From: Dechloromonas sp. A34
GTDB taxonomy: Bacteria > Pseudomonadota > Gammaproteobacteria > Burkholderiales > Rhodocyclaceae
NCBI RefSeq assembly: GCF_026261605.1
Contig: NZ_CP102486.1
Coordinates: forward strand, 1,798,001 to 1,862,000
Reading direction: 5' to 3'
Length of the DNA stretch: 64,000 nucleotides
The notes below the pieces were generated by a model. It searched no databases. It had not been told where the DNA came from and saw nothing but the letters and a program-made list of their open reading frames with translations. The translations under genes were made by a program, and so were the position numbers. Below, piece after piece: positions 43,554-53,661 of this stretch. The number at the start of each line of letters is the position of its first letter. The stretch's first letter is position 1.

Positions 43554-44183
43554 TTACCCGGGCTTGCGGGCGATCAGGCCGATCAGGGCGGAACGCCCCT
43601 GGTGGGCGTTGCCCTCGGCAATATCTTCTTCGTAGGTGACGAGTTCCTCGATCTGCCAGTCGGTAAACTCGGTGCGGAGAATTTCCTCGGTGTACAGATT
43701 CTCTACCGCGGACGGGCCACCGGTGCCGTAGTCGAGCTGTTTCGGCGTGTAGCCCTGAAGCAGGATGCGTCCGCCCGGGGCGGTGACTTTCTTCATCACT
43801 TCGAACTGCCGCGAGCGCCATTCCGGGGCCACGAACTGGATGAAGATGCCGAATACCCAGTCGAAGGCGTCGTGCAGTTCGGGTGCGGGCCAGCCCGGCG
43901 CCAGCATGTCGGCCTGGATGAAGTTGACCTCGACCTTGCGTCCGGTAGCCAGGCGGCGGGCCTTTTCCAGGGCGATGGCGGAGATTTCGATTGCCGTTAC
44001 TTCCAGGCCTTGTTCGGCCAGCCAGACCGAGTTTCTGCCCTCGCCGTCGGCAACGGAAAGGGCTGTTCGTCCGGTCTGCAGAAGTTCCTGGCGATGTGCG
44101 AGAAACCGGTTCGGTTCCGTTCCAAACAGATAGCCGTCACCCGCATCCCGGTAACGATTGCTCCAGAAAGTTTCCTGATTCAT
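43554..44183 (-). CDS. Class I SAM-dependent methyltransferase (TehB/TPMT-like)
   Basis: 209 residues from ATG 44183, with a GAGGAAG ribosome site; an in-frame ATG at 44231 lies upstream of that site. The N-terminus WSNRYRDAGDGYLFGTEPNRFL and the SAM-binding motif ALSVADGEGRNSVWLAEQGLEVTAIEISAIALEKA are typical of small TehB/thiopurine-like methyltransferases. FIQADMLAPGWP and FDWVFGIFIQF complete the fold, with GGRILLQGYTPKQL as motif III. The substrate is unknown; members detoxify tellurite or selenium compounds or modify small molecules. A single gene, upstream of ttrS on the same strand, so a link with sulfur or chalcogen oxyanion metabolism is possible but unsupported. Confidence 0.8.
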   Translation of the reverse strand: MNQETFWSNRYRDAGDGYLFGTEPNRFLAHRQELLQTGRTALSVADGEGRNSVWLAEQGLEVTAIEISAIALEKARRLATGRKVEVNFIQADMLAPGWPAPELHDAFDWVFGIFIQFVAPEWRSRQFEVMKKVTAPGGRILLQGYTPKQLDYGTGGPSAVENLYTEEILRTEFTDWQIEELVTYEEDIAEGNAHQGRSALIGLIARKPG

Positions 44184-44530
44184 TGGGTTTTCTTCCTCTT
44201 TTGAGGGTGTTGTTGAGCGTTCGGATGGCATGGCATTGGCTCCACGATGCTATCCACCAAATAGACATGGATACATAAGCTGCGTTCAAAAACCCGGTTT
44301 TGCGCCTGGCGCTGGGAATCGATTTGATCATCGTGAGGGCAGGCATCAATGACGCACTGCCTCCATCAACATAGTAGACCAATTGAAAAATCGCGAAGAA
44401 AGCTTGGCGTTGTGGAGCGTGGCACAGGCTGGCGTTTTCGCGAGAATCGCCGGCCATGAACGCTCGGCGCCGACGGCGACCGGCCAGGCATGGGGTACTG
44501 GCCGGCGGCCTTGTCGTTTAAACTAAGGCC
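44184..44530. other. Intergenic stretch, no gene recognised
   Basis: About 350 bases between the divergent methyltransferase and antiporter genes. It is locally less GC-rich. It should hold both promoters, but no clear sigma-54, FNR or riboswitch element was seen. A 106-residue leftward frame (44137-44457) has no recognisable protein. Confidence 0.4.
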
Positions 44531-45823
44531 ATGATTTCCACCCCCCTATGGTTTTTGCTGGTCGGCGGACTGCTATTGTTCATGGCGCTGACCAACTCCC
44601 GTCTCAAGTCCTTGCCGGTCACCTCGGCCATCATCTATCTCGCCGTCGGCCTCGTGGTCGGGCCGACCGTACTCAACGTCTTCCACTTCAACCCGCTCAA
44701 GCAGTCGGCCCTGCTCGAAGTGCTGACCGAGGTCGCGGTGCTGATCTCGCTGTTCTCGGCCGGCGTCAAGATGCCCGCCCCGATCGTTTTCAAGCGCTGG
44801 CGCACGCCGGTTCTGCTCGCCACGGTGTCGATGGCGGCCAGCGTCGGATTGGTCGCCGCCTTCGCCTACTACCTGCTCGAGATGCCGCTCGGCGCCTGCG
44901 TTCTGCTCGGCGCCATCGTCGCGCCGACCGACCCGGTGCTCGCCACCGACGTCCAGATCCGCCATCCCGGCGATCAGGACGAACTGCGTTTCGCGCTGAC
45001 CTGCGAAGCCGGCATGAACGACGGCAGCGCCTTTCCCTTCGTGATGCTCGGCATGGGCCTGCTCGGCCTGCATGAAATCGGCGAAACCGGTGTCCGTTGG
45101 GTCCTGGTTGATGTCCTATGGGCGACGCTGGCCGGCATTGCCGTGGGCGTGGTCAGTGGCACCCTGCTGGCGCGGCTGACCTGGAAAATCCGCGGCGAAC
45201 AGAAAGGCCGCGAACTGATGGACGACTTCCTCGGCCTCGGGCTGATTGGCGTTGTCTACGGCATCTGCGTATTGATCGATGCCTGGGGTTTCCTGGCGGT
45301 CTTCTTTGCCGCCGTCGCGCTCCACCAGACGGAACTCAAGCTGGCTGGCCTGGTCAGGAAAGTCCCGGAGGCAGCGCCGGTGGTGACCCGGCCGGAAGTC
45401 CTGGCCGAGCCGCCAGCCCTGGTCAGCGAAGGCTCGCTGGTCTTCAAGGAGCACCTGGAACGCCTCTCGGAAGTGCTGCTCATCCTGCTTGTCGGCGGCA
45501 TGCTGTTCGTCGACTCGTGGAGCTGGCGCGCCGTTGGCTTCGCCGCCTTCCTCTTCGTGGTCGTGCGCCCGCTTAGCGTCCTGCTCGGCATGGTCGGCAG
45601 CGGCGCCTCCTGGCGCATGCGCGGCCTGATCGGCTGGTTCGGCGTGCGCGGCATCGGCTCGCTGTACTACCTGATGTACGTCATCCAGCACGGCCTGCCC
45701 GAAGCCCTGTCGCTGCAACTGATCCAGCTGACGTTAGTGGTCGTCACGCTATCGATCCTGGCCCACGGCGCCAGCGTCAAACCGATGATGAACGTCTTCT
45801 GGCGGCGCAAGCACCGGGACTAG
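44531..45823 (+). CDS. Cation:proton antiporter, CPA1/NhaP type
   Basis: 430 residues with about 12 membrane helices. SAIIYLAVGLVVGP, LISLFSAGVKM, LLGAIVAPTDPVLATDVQIRHPGDQDELRFALTCEAGMNDGSAFPFVMLGMG (~140-190) and GWFGVRGIGSLYYLMYVI (~375-392) are CPA1 hallmarks. The TDP...ND acidic residues of the ion-binding site are retained. It would extrude Na+ or K+ in exchange for protons at the inner membrane. A hydrophilic loop around 275-305 separates the two halves. With nhaD it gives this window two unrelated Na+/H+ antiporters. Monocistronic. Confidence 0.88.
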   Translation: MISTPLWFLLVGGLLLFMALTNSRLKSLPVTSAIIYLAVGLVVGPTVLNVFHFNPLKQSALLEVLTEVAVLISLFSAGVKMPAPIVFKRWRTPVLLATVSMAASVGLVAAFAYYLLEMPLGACVLLGAIVAPTDPVLATDVQIRHPGDQDELRFALTCEAGMNDGSAFPFVMLGMGLLGLHEIGETGVRWVLVDVLWATLAGIAVGVVSGTLLARLTWKIRGEQKGRELMDDFLGLGLIGVVYGICVLIDAWGFLAVFFAAVALHQTELKLAGLVRKVPEAAPVVTRPEVLAEPPALVSEGSLVFKEHLERLSEVLLILLVGGMLFVDSWSWRAVGFAAFLFVVVRPLSVLLGMVGSGASWRMRGLIGWFGVRGIGSLYYLMYVIQHGLPEALSLQLIQLTLVVVTLSILAHGASVKPMMNVFWRRKHRD

Positions 45824-45839
45824 CCGGGCGAGCCGGGAT

Positions 45840-46241
45840 TTACTGGCTGTTGCTGGAAGCCGCGGGCTGGGCCGAGCGGATGGTCTTCAGCATTGTCGAC
45901 AGCCACTCGCTGCTGGCGACGGGATCGGCGTTGGTGCATTTGACCAGATAGGGCTTGCCGCTGAAGCTGCTGCTCGTTGCCCCCCGTTCGATGAACTGTT
46001 CGGTGCTGGCGACCGCGTTCTTTCGTTCCAGATACTCAAGCTTGCTCAGCAGGTGCGCCTTGGCTTCGCGCGCGCTGTGCCACGCACCGTTACGATTGAA
46101 CTCGCAGGCGGATTTCTCGAGGATCGAGAGCAGGGCATCGATTTCGGTACGAACCGACGGTGTAACAGGGGCTGCGCTGGCCAGCGAAATGAACAGCAGC
46201 GATTGAACAGCGATCAGGAATGTGGAAATGATCAGTCGCAT
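45840..46241 (-). CDS. Periplasmic DUF5329-like protein
   Basis: 133 residues from ATG 46241; a longer in-frame start exists but adds a non-signal leader. A signal peptide (IISTFLIAVQSLLFISLASA) precedes a helical domain: VRTEIDALLSILEKSACEFNRNGAWHSAREAKAHLLSKLEYLERKNAVASTEQFIERGATSSSFSGKPYLVKC. The paired cysteines SACEFNRNG and YLVKCTNADP match the DUF5329 pattern. Function unknown. It faces the antiporter gene end to end. Confidence 0.72.
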   Translation of the reverse strand: MRLIISTFLIAVQSLLFISLASAAPVTPSVRTEIDALLSILEKSACEFNRNGAWHSAREAKAHLLSKLEYLERKNAVASTEQFIERGATSSSFSGKPYLVKCTNADPVASSEWLSTMLKTIRSAQPAASSNSQ

Positions 46242-46343
46242 GGAAGGACTATCCATCGGTTTTGACGAAGAGGGGGCGGCGCCATGACGGGGGAAGCTCA
46301 GTGCTCTCGCCATGAACTGAACGGATAGGATGGCTATCACTGC

Positions 46344-46673
46344 CTAGTCGCCGCCCCCACCACCATCACCGCCTCCGCCGCCGCAGTCACCACCCGCGCT
46401 GCCATCACCGGTAGCGCAGTCACCGGCGGAATAGCTACCCAGCCCGGCGCCGATGCTGCAGTCGGCTGAATAGTCACCCGCGCGCCGACCCTGCCGGGAC
46501 TCTCTGGAAAACTGGATGGCCAGTATCGCGCCGAGGAATGGAAGCAGCCAGATCAGGAACAGTTGCGGCCACTTCTGGCGGGCGTCATACAACGGGCTGC
46601 GATAGAGTGACAGCGTCGCATGGGCGTTCAGGGCAAACACGAGGACGAGGGCGACGAGAAGGAAAGTGCTCAT
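46344..46673 (-). CDS. Small membrane protein with Gly/Asp/Cys-rich tail
   Basis: 109 residues from ATG 46673. Two hydrophobic helices (TFLLVALVLVFALNAHA and WPQLFLIWLLPFLGAILAIQFS) precede a low-complexity C-terminus containing regularly spaced Cys-Ser/Ala/Thr units (ADCSIGAGLGSYSAGDCATG...GGDCGGGGGDGGGGGD). The tail could bind metal or be disordered. I do not recognise a family. It lies just upstream of the DUF5329-like gene on the same strand. Confidence 0.6.
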   Translation of the reverse strand: MSTFLLVALVLVFALNAHATLSLYRSPLYDARQKWPQLFLIWLLPFLGAILAIQFSRESRQGRRAGDYSADCSIGAGLGSYSAGDCATGDGSAGGDCGGGGGDGGGGGD

Positions 46674-46877
46674 GGATAAACTGGGGTAGTTATCATTTTG
46701 CAGCTTGGCTAGCCAAATCGGTCTTTGTGGCGGTGTTTTGATTGACACTCGCCTTCAGGTGACCGATTCTGAACCGAAATTGCCGGTGCTGCTCTAATCT
46801 TTGTCGTCGAAAAAACAATAGCAGCGGGCAAGGAAAGCCGAATGGGCGGACAAGACGGCTAGTCTGTGGAGACAAGG

Positions 46878-48032
46878 ATGGGATCAAGCAAGCAAATTCG
46901 CACGGCGCAGTCATGTGCCGGCGAACCGCGTCAGGCGGTTAGTGAACTGCATGCCGGAATAGCGCAGGACGACATGGCAGTGGTGGTCTTCTTCTGTTCA
47001 AGCAGCTATGACCGCGATAGCTTGGCGGAGGAAATGAATCGTCAATTCCCTGGCGTCCAGGTCGTCGGGTGCACTACTGCCGGAGAAATCGGACCGCTCG
47101 GCTACCGCGAGCAGGGGCTGGTTGGCGCCAGTTTTCCGGCCGCGACGTGCTCCGCGGTCAGCGGCTACATCGACCATCTGCAACAGTTCGAGATCAAACG
47201 GGGCATGCTCCTCGCCCACGCGCTGCTCGGGCAGCTGGAGAGCACGGCGCCGGCGGCCTGTCCCGACAACACGTTTGCCTTCCTGTTGATCGATGGCTTG
47301 TCCCAACGCGAAGAGCCGGTGGCCCACGCCTTGCAGAATGCGCTGGGCGACATCAGCCTGTTCGGCGGCTCGGCCGGCGACGATCTTCGCCTGGAAAGCA
47401 CCTGGGTGTTCCATGACGGAGCTTTTCATAGCGACAGCGCGGTATTGCTGCTGATCAGCACCGAACTGCCATTCCGGATCTTCAAGACCCAGCATTTCGT
47501 CAGTGAAAGCGAACGCCTGGTGGTGACGGCCGCCGATGCCAGCCGGCGCCTGGTCAAGGAAATAAATTGCCTGCCGGCCGCCGACGAGTACGCGCGGATT
47601 GTCGGGACGACGGCGGGCTTGCTCGACCCGACGCGCTTTGCCGCCCGGCCGGTTGTGGTGGCGATCGATGGCACCGATTACGTGCGCTCGATCCAGAAAG
47701 CCAATGCCGACGGCAGCCTGACCTTCTACTGCGCCATCGAGGAGGGACTGGTCCTGCGGGTGGTGCGCGGCGTCGACCTGCTCGGGAATCTGGAGGAGAC
47801 CTTTGCCACGTTGCGCGCCGAGATCGGCCCGCTGCAATTCGTCTTCGCCTGCGATTGCATCCTGCGCAATCTGGAAGTCACGCAGGCCGGCGTCAAGCAG
47901 GCGGTGGGGCGAATCTTTCGCGACAACAATGCCATCGGTTTCAGCACCTATGGCGAGCAGTTCCACGGCGTACATGTCAATCAGACTCTGAGCGGCATCG
48001 CCATCGCCCATGTCGAGACCAGCGATGCCTGA
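46878..48032 (+). CDS. FIST-domain sensory protein
   Basis: 384 residues from ATG 46878, chosen for the GGAG six bases upstream; a GTG at 46866 is the alternative. FIST N domain (~25-220: VVVFFCSSSYDRDSLAEEMNRQFPGVQVVGCTTAGEIGPLGYREQGLVGASFP...GDISLFGGSAGDDL) and FIST C domain (~225-365: FVSESERLVVTAADASRRLVKEINCLPAADEYA...GFSTYGEQFHGVHVNQTL). FIST domains are proposed small-molecule, perhaps amino-acid, sensors coupled to signalling partners. It overlaps the downstream kinase gene and forms a three-gene module with an EAL response regulator. Confidence 0.88.
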   Translation: MGSSKQIRTAQSCAGEPRQAVSELHAGIAQDDMAVVVFFCSSSYDRDSLAEEMNRQFPGVQVVGCTTAGEIGPLGYREQGLVGASFPAATCSAVSGYIDHLQQFEIKRGMLLAHALLGQLESTAPAACPDNTFAFLLIDGLSQREEPVAHALQNALGDISLFGGSAGDDLRLESTWVFHDGAFHSDSAVLLLISTELPFRIFKTQHFVSESERLVVTAADASRRLVKEINCLPAADEYARIVGTTAGLLDPTRFAARPVVVAIDGTDYVRSIQKANADGSLTFYCAIEEGLVLRVVRGVDLLGNLEETFATLRAEIGPLQFVFACDCILRNLEVTQAGVKQAVGRIFRDNNAIGFSTYGEQFHGVHVNQTLSGIAIAHVETSDA

Positions 48033-49173
48033 GGAAACCTGCCTATCGCCGGCTCCCGCCGAGGTTGAGGCGCTGCAGGCAGAAGTCGCTCGCCACAAGA
48101 AAATCATCGAGATATTGATGGACCATGCCGAGCAGCGCAGGAGCACGCGCAGCTCGGATTTCGGCCTGTTCCAGACCGCGGTGATGCTGGAAGACCAGAT
48201 CCGCGAACGGACCAGGGAACTGGAAGCCGCGCTGCACGAGAACGAGAAGATCAACCGCAAGCTGCAGCACACCCAGGCCCAGATGGCGGGCGAGATCGAA
48301 CAGCGCAAGCTGGCGCATGAAGCACTTGAACGCGAGAAGGAAGAACAGAAAGTACTGATCGCCAAACTGGAGCAGGCCACCAATCAGCTCGTCCAGTCGG
48401 AAAAGCTGGCCTCGCTGGGCAGCCTGGTGGCGGGCGTGGCGCACGAGCTGAACACGCCGCTCGGCAATTCCCTGATGGTGGCCTCGGCCATGGCTGGCCG
48501 GATCGACGAGTTCGCCCAACTGCTGGCCGAGGGGACGCTACGCAAGCAGGCGCTGCTCGATTTCGTCGAGTACTGTCGTAACGCCGCCACCCTGCTGCAA
48601 AGAAATTCGCAGCGGGCAGCCGGTCTGATCGGCAACTTCAAGGCGGTTGCCGTCGATCAGACCAGCATGCGCCGCCGCCGTTTCGATCTGCGCCAGGCCA
48701 TCGACGAGGTGTTATCCACCCTGCAACCGAAACTCAAGTACACCGGACATCGCCTGGAAATCGATGTGCCAGCCGGTATCGTCCTTGACAGCTATCCGGG
48801 GCCGATCGAGCAGATCATCACCAACCTGCTCGCCAATTCCTTGCAGCACGGATTTGAAGGCATCGCCGCCGGCACCATCCGGATCGGAGCGGAAGCGGTC
48901 GCCGACGGGCAGGTCACCCTGCGCTATGCCGACGATGGCATCGGGATCGGTGCCGCCGACGCCAGGAAGGTCTTCGACCCATTTTTCACCACCAAGCTGG
49001 GCAGCGGCGGCAGTGGACTGGGGCTGTATATCGTCTATAACCTGACCACCGCCGTGCTGGGCGGCAGCATCACGCTGTCGACTGCGCCGGGCCAGGGCGT
49101 TCTGTTCGAGTTGTTGCTGCCACTGGTCGCGCCGGACAACCCGCTGGCCGAAGAGGAAAGCTATGCTGCTTGA
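48025..49173 (+). CDS. Soluble sensor histidine kinase of the FIST module
   Basis: About 382 residues from ATG 48025, overlapping the FIST stop; ATG 48010 is an in-frame alternative and neither has a clear ribosome site. No membrane helix. A long N-terminal coiled coil (~15-125: [25 protein letters not shown] ... [33 protein letters not shown]) leads to the H-box [16 protein letters not shown]. The ATPase has [35 protein letters not shown] and [15 protein letters not shown]. It likely takes its signal from the FIST protein and phosphorylates the receiver of the next gene, which it overlaps by 11 bases. Confidence 0.87.
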   Translation: MPEETCLSPAPAEVEALQAEVARHKKIIEILMDHAEQRRSTRSSDFGLFQTAVMLEDQIRERTRELEAALHENEKINRKLQHTQAQMAGEIEQRKLAHEALEREKEEQKVLIAKLEQATNQLVQSEKLASLGSLVAGVAHELNTPLGNSLMVASAMAGRIDEFAQLLAEGTLRKQALLDFVEYCRNAATLLQRNSQRAAGLIGNFKAVAVDQTSMRRRRFDLRQAIDEVLSTLQPKLKYTGHRLEIDVPAGIVLDSYPGPIEQIITNLLANSLQHGFEGIAAGTIRIGAEAVADGQVTLRYADDGIGIGAADARKVFDPFFTTKLGSGGSGLGLYIVYNLTTAVLGGSITLSTAPGQGVLFELLLPLVAPDNPLAEEESYAA

Positions 49174-51394
49174 CGACGAGATCATCGACTTCGTAACCGA
49201 CGAAGCGCCGCCCGCCGAACCGCCTGAAAACGACGAGGTGTGGAAACTGCTGATCGTCGATGACGACGAGGAAGTCCATGAGGCGACGCTCTTTGCCCTG
49301 CAAGGCATCCGCCTGTGCGGCCGCCGGCTGCAACTGATCCATGCGCACAGCGCCGCTGAGGCCGCCGCCATCATGGGGCACGAGGCGGAAATTGCCGTGC
49401 TCTTGCTCGATGTCGTGATGGAAAGCCCCGATGCCGGCCTGCGGCTGATCAAGCGTATCCGCCAGGACCTGCAGCGCACCGAGGTGCGCATCGTGCTGCG
49501 TACCGGCCAGCCGGGACAAGCGCCGGAACTCGAAGTGATCCGCGACTACGACATCAACGATTACAAGACCAAGGCCGAACTGACCCATACCCGGCTGATC
49601 ACCACCCTGATCGCCGCCATCCGTTCCTATGAGCAATTGCAAGCCCTCAACGACAACCAGCGGGGGCTGGAAATAATCGTCAGCGGTGCCGCCGACCTGA
49701 TGCAGGCGGCAACGCTGGGCGCTTTCGCCAAACAGGCCCTGGCCCAGATCACCACCTTGCTCCGCCTGCCCGGCGACGGACTGCTCTGCGCCGAGAAAGG
49801 CGGCCCGCTGGCGGCCGCCGCCTCGGAGGAGGTCTATATCGTCGCCGCCACCGGCAACCTGGCCACCTACAGCGGACGGCGACTCGATCAGTTGGGCGAA
49901 CCGGAGATCGCCGCCACCCTCAAGGAATGCATCAATCGCCAACGTCATTCCTTCGGCCATCACCATATCGCGCTCTACCTGCGCGAACGCAACCAGGAGG
50001 CCATCCTCTTCGTGCGCAGCAACAAGGTACTGACGACGGTCGAGCGCCAACTGGCCGAGGTTTTTGCCGCCAATGTCGCCACCTGCTTCGGCAACGTTAG
50101 GTTGGTCGAACGTCTCAACTTCATCGCCTACCACGATCCCCTGACCGGCCTGGCCAACCGCGCCCGCTTTCTCTCCGATCTCGGCACCGCCGGGGTGCTG
50201 GCCAAGCCCGGCCAGGTGGTCTGCCTGCTCGACGTCATCCATTTCACCGACATCAACAATGCCCTCGGCCAAGAAGTTGGCGACCGGCTGTTGATCGCTA
50301 TCGCCCGCCGCCTGAGCTACGCCTGCCGCGACTGCCGCTTGGCCCATATCGGTGCCGACCGCTTCGGCCTGCTCGGCGACGAGGCACAACTGGCACCGGA
50401 ACGCATGCTGGCCTTGATGGCCGAACCCTTCGCGGCCGGCGAACATCAGCTCCAGGTCGACGTCAATCTCGGCTATTGCCGGATCACCGGCGGCGAGGCC
50501 GGCGGCACCCTGTTCAAGCACGCCGACATGGCACTGACCCAGGCCCGCCTCAGCCCGAATGTGCGACATATTCATTTCGCCCCGGACATGGAAGCCCAGA
50601 CGCACTGGCGCCTCGATGTGATCCGCCGCCTGCGCCACGACTTCCAGGCCGGCCAACTGGAGGTCTGGTACCAGCCGCAAGTCTCGCTGGCCGATGGGAG
50701 CCTGGTCGGCCTCGAGGCGCTGGCTCGCTGGCCGGGCGATGGAGCCTTCGTTCACCCGCCCGCGGTCTTCATCAAGCTCGCCGAGGATGCCGGGCTGATC
50801 GTCGATATCGGTGCCTGGGTCCTCGAGCGCAGTTGCGACACCTATCGTAGTTTGCTCGATGCCGGCCATGCGCCGCACCATATTGCCGTCAACGTCAGCA
50901 TGCCGCAGTTTCGCCAGCCCGACTTTCCGGCACGGGTGATGGCTACCCTGGCTGCGCACGGCATGCTGGCCACGGCCCTGGAACTGGAAATTACCGAAAG
51001 CCTGCTGCTCGACGAGCCCGCTGTCGTCCTCCTCAATCTGGAAACGTTGCGCCAGGCCGGCGTGCTGATCAGCATCGACGACTTCGGTACGGGTTACTCC
51101 TCGCTCAGCTATCTGCGCCAACTGCCGATCGACTGCCTGAAGATCGACCGCTCCTTCGTTGTTGAAATCGATAACGGCAAGGGGGATCTGTTCGCCCAAA
51201 CCATCGTTGAACTGGCCCAAAAACTGGGCATCGAGACAGTTGCCGAAGGCGTCGAAACGCAGGCCCAAGTCGATCGGCTACGCGAACTCGGCTGTGACAC
51301 CGTGCAGGGCTTCCTCTATGCCTATCCGATGCCGGCCGGCGAACTGGCGCAATGGTGTGCCGGCCGAGGCGTTCCCGGCAGCATGCTCAATTGA
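49163..51394 (+). CDS. Response regulator with DUF3369, degenerate GGDEF and EAL phosphodiesterase domains
   Basis: 743 residues. Receiver (~27-150) with [18 protein letters not shown], phospho-Asp in [19 protein letters not shown], then DUF3369 (~165-315, [15 protein letters not shown]...). GGDEF (~325-475): the signature is altered to GADRF ([14 protein letters not shown]), so no cyclase activity is expected. EAL (~490-735) is intact: [49 protein letters not shown] and VAEGVET, so c-di-GMP hydrolysis is likely and controlled by phosphorylation. It completes the FIST-kinase-EAL module and is a third route to c-di-GMP control in the window. Confidence 0.92.
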   Translation: MLLDDEIIDFVTDEAPPAEPPENDEVWKLLIVDDDEEVHEATLFALQGIRLCGRRLQLIHAHSAAEAAAIMGHEAEIAVLLLDVVMESPDAGLRLIKRIRQDLQRTEVRIVLRTGQPGQAPELEVIRDYDINDYKTKAELTHTRLITTLIAAIRSYEQLQALNDNQRGLEIIVSGAADLMQAATLGAFAKQALAQITTLLRLPGDGLLCAEKGGPLAAAASEEVYIVAATGNLATYSGRRLDQLGEPEIAATLKECINRQRHSFGHHHIALYLRERNQEAILFVRSNKVLTTVERQLAEVFAANVATCFGNVRLVERLNFIAYHDPLTGLANRARFLSDLGTAGVLAKPGQVVCLLDVIHFTDINNALGQEVGDRLLIAIARRLSYACRDCRLAHIGADRFGLLGDEAQLAPERMLALMAEPFAAGEHQLQVDVNLGYCRITGGEAGGTLFKHADMALTQARLSPNVRHIHFAPDMEAQTHWRLDVIRRLRHDFQAGQLEVWYQPQVSLADGSLVGLEALARWPGDGAFVHPPAVFIKLAEDAGLIVDIGAWVLERSCDTYRSLLDAGHAPHHIAVNVSMPQFRQPDFPARVMATLAAHGMLATALELEITESLLLDEPAVVLLNLETLRQAGVLISIDDFGTGYSSLSYLRQLPIDCLKIDRSFVVEIDNGKGDLFAQTIVELAQKLGIETVAEGVETQAQVDRLRELGCDTVQGFLYAYPMPAGELAQWCAGRGVPGSMLN

Positions 51395-51545
51395 GAAAAC
51401 GGCACTCGCCAGATCGGTAACTGGCAGGGGCAGAACGATGGCGCTGCCGCTACGGAAACCTCAGGGTTTGTCTCTTATTGTCTTGTCCTTGCAACGGCCA
51501 AACCTATCACCCGTCGATCAGGACAAACCGCATTCTTGGTTTCCG

Positions 51546-51896
51546 CTATTGCTCCACAAACATCAACTGATCGCGTCGACGATCCGGATTCACCCGGCGA
51601 TCGGCATTAAGTCTTCGTTCCGCCTGCCCGATGCGCGGGCCGCTATTCACATCTCGCCGATCGATTCGGCGGCGACCGTGGTAATTGCGTTGCTCCGGGT
51701 AATGATCAGGGAAAAGTTGCGTTTCGGATACACATTCGGAGGCCTTGGCATTCCTTATGGCTTTCCCAAACTGGTCCAACGCGTATTCGGCGATGGCGGC
51801 GGCTCTCCCTTCCCCACCTTTCAGATATGAGATCGTGGTCAGTGCCTCGAGCAAAATCCTTAGACCTTTGTTGTCGGGGGGCGCTGGTTCGGTCAT
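51546..51896 (-). CDS. Small hypothetical protein with Arg-rich C-terminus
   Basis: 116 residues from ATG 51896, with an AGGAAA ribosome site; the frame opens further upstream. The N-terminal half is a plausible helical domain (GLRILLEALTTISYLKGGEGRAAAIAEYALDQFGKAIRNA). The C-terminal half repeats an RRxxxRR pattern (RRRIDRRDVNSGPR, ERRLNADRRVNPDRRRDQ), like the RRxxERR tails of small c-di-GMP or signalling proteins, but no known domain is recognised. It is convergent with the EAL gene. Confidence 0.5.
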   Translation of the reverse strand: MTEPAPPDNKGLRILLEALTTISYLKGGEGRAAAIAEYALDQFGKAIRNAKASECVSETQLFPDHYPEQRNYHGRRRIDRRDVNSGPRIGQAERRLNADRRVNPDRRRDQLMFVEQ

Positions 51897-52438
51897 TTTT
51901 TTCCTCGCTTCCCACTCACTGGAGTCATCGGCATCAAATCCGCGTGTGCCTGCAACAAAGAGGTTCATGCAAACCGTCGTCGCCGGCATGACTACGAACC
52001 GGGTTCGCTTGATCGCATTTTTCTCCGCAATAACCGACAGCTTGCGATGCCCTCAATTGCCGATCAAGTTGCGCCCGAAGCCGGTTCTAAACATAGAGCA
52101 AACAGGATGCCCGCGCCCGCAAAGCCACTTGGATCAAGAATCGGCGGTTCTGGCAAATCCATCTATGTAAATGTTTTCGACATCTTTTTGGGGCAGATGC
52201 GAGCGGGTCTGACAGAGCTGGTCCCGTTAGAAACCGTGGACCGACCATGCTTTCCCGTCATTCTATTCACCCAGCAACACGCCAGACTCCAGCTCCTACC
52301 CGGTACGTCTGTGTCAATCACCGCCCCAAACTCCGTCGCGAAGCGTTTGTCACCCAGCACAAAATTGCCATTGTTGGTCCGATGGGCGCTGAGACGAGAA
52401 ACGTACTCATGCAGGCGCCTGATCTGAATTTTGGTGAT
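51897..52438. other. Stretch without a convincing gene
   Basis: About 540 bases of less GC-rich sequence. A rightward frame at 52047-52427 and a leftward one at 52163-52360 exist, but neither has a ribosome site, a recognisable domain or codon use like the neighbours. It may be decayed coding sequence. No repeat or RNA was recognised. Confidence 0.35.
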
Positions 52439-52942
52439 TTAAGCGACCACAGGCTTGCCGGTCCATGTGCTGAGTTTGGCAGCAACGATTGAGGCATTGA
52501 TCTGGCTGTTTGTATGGCCCACGTGGATGGATTTCATTATGCCAAGCGACAAAACAACCGAATACCGCCCCATGCCCGCATCATCCGTTGAGTTCAATTG
52601 CTGGTGAATCAGGATGTGGCGGACCTGGTCATAAGGCGCAATTTTCGAATGAAGGCCGGAGATAGTACGATGTCCACGATCCAGAATTAACACCCTGTCG
52701 CTTCCGCGAACTGTGAGTTCATTTTCGGACTCGTGGATGATTTCAATTTCGTCCACTCCGGAATCAGGCTCTGAGTGATTGCCGACTAGCGATGTGAGTC
52801 CTTCGAGCCCGTGGCGCCCAAAACGGAAAAATCCATACGCAAGCAGCAAGCATATGATTGAACTGATTTTTGAATAAATGCCAATGACGATCGCAAGCGC
52901 AATCAAGAATCCGGTAGCCAAGTAACTGAGCGCTCTGGGCAT
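52439..52942 (-). CDS. Hypothetical membrane protein
   Basis: 167 residues. One or two N-terminal helices (YLATGFLIALAIVIGIYSKISSIICLLLAYGFFRFG, ~8-43) precede a soluble domain with ELTVRGSDRVLILDRGHRTISGLHSKIAPYDQVRHILIHQQLNSTDDAGMGRYSVVLSL. The mixed strand-rich pattern recalls a PH-like or membrane-signalling fold, but no family can be named. It starts 7 bases after the next leftward gene's stop, so the two are co-transcribed. Codon use is less GC-biased than in the flanking genes. Confidence 0.55.
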   Translation of the reverse strand: MPRALSYLATGFLIALAIVIGIYSKISSIICLLLAYGFFRFGRHGLEGLTSLVGNHSEPDSGVDEIEIIHESENELTVRGSDRVLILDRGHRTISGLHSKIAPYDQVRHILIHQQLNSTDDAGMGRYSVVLSLGIMKSIHVGHTNSQINASIVAAKLSTWTGKPVVA

Positions 52943-52948
52943 CTAAGC

Positions 52949-53524
52949 TTATTTGCTCACAGGCACGAACAATCCGCCAAGCTCTTCTGCCGCCGTTGGA
53001 CTTACCCACTGAATGGTGTTCCACATGAGCGGATTACGGTCCCGGTCGCGGTTATAGAGTAGGTTTCCATGTGCCAGCCGCCATCCGACAAGGCGAATGC
53101 CGTCGAGGGGAAGGTCCTGCCCTCCCGTCGGCGCACCATGATCCTTGATCAGTTGCCTTGCCATCTGACCATGAGACCACCAGGGAACGTCGATTTTTAT
53201 GTTTGAGAGATGCCCGTCGAGAAAAAAGAAAGCGACCCGCAGCGCCCGAACCCCGGCGTAAGAACCAATGTTTGAGTAACAAACATGATTGCCCAATGAA
53301 AGCGCAGAGGAATTGTCTTCGCATGACAAAGGGACATCCGGCAGGCGGCGAATAACTTCCGCCTTCGTCATTTTTTCCGAGAAATCTTCCAAACGAACCA
53401 CCATATCTGGGCCGCGTCGGTAGAGAAGCGGATTGATGTTGTCTTCGAAGAGAGTCCAGTTAAATGCGAGAAAAACTGAGATGCCGAGTAATGCGGCAAG
53501 GGCGACGGTTTTTAGTATTTTCAT
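52949..53524 (-). CDS. Hypothetical membrane-anchored protein
   Basis: 191 residues from ATG 53524 (MKILKTVALAALLGISVFLAFNWTLF...), with one N-terminal signal-anchor helix. The exported part has two cysteines (PLSCEDNSSALSLGNHVCYSN) that could pair. The motif VVRLEDFSEKMTKAEVIRRLPDVPLSC resembles the start of small SmpA/BamE-like 'KMTKAEVxxxLP' domains, where a short lipoprotein-like fold follows. That is a weak similarity. Co-transcribed with the gene at 52439-52942. Confidence 0.55.
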   Translation of the reverse strand: MKILKTVALAALLGISVFLAFNWTLFEDNINPLLYRRGPDMVVRLEDFSEKMTKAEVIRRLPDVPLSCEDNSSALSLGNHVCYSNIGSYAGVRALRVAFFFLDGHLSNIKIDVPWWSHGQMARQLIKDHGAPTGGQDLPLDGIRLVGWRLAHGNLLYNRDRDRNPLMWNTIQWVSPTAAEELGGLFVPVSK

Positions 53525-53661
53525 AATTGGATGCTGGATCAAATTACGGGAAATTGAGATTGGCTACGATTATTTCCATTGTCATTCTTGGCTTCTTAAA
53601 AAACTGTGGTTTGTCCCCTATTATTTTCGGGTTTTCATGTCCAACGGGCTAGGTGCTGCTG

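Noticed and set aside
49070..51268. Long leftward open frame (732 codons) opposite the EAL regulator gene
   Set aside because: It mirrors a clearly real gene in GC-rich DNA; its residue pattern (Gly, Gln, Asp, Arg-rich) matches no protein and it has no ribosome site.
52047..52427. Rightward 126-codon frame in the gene-poor stretch
   Set aside because: No ribosome site, no recognisable domain, residue use unlike neighbours.
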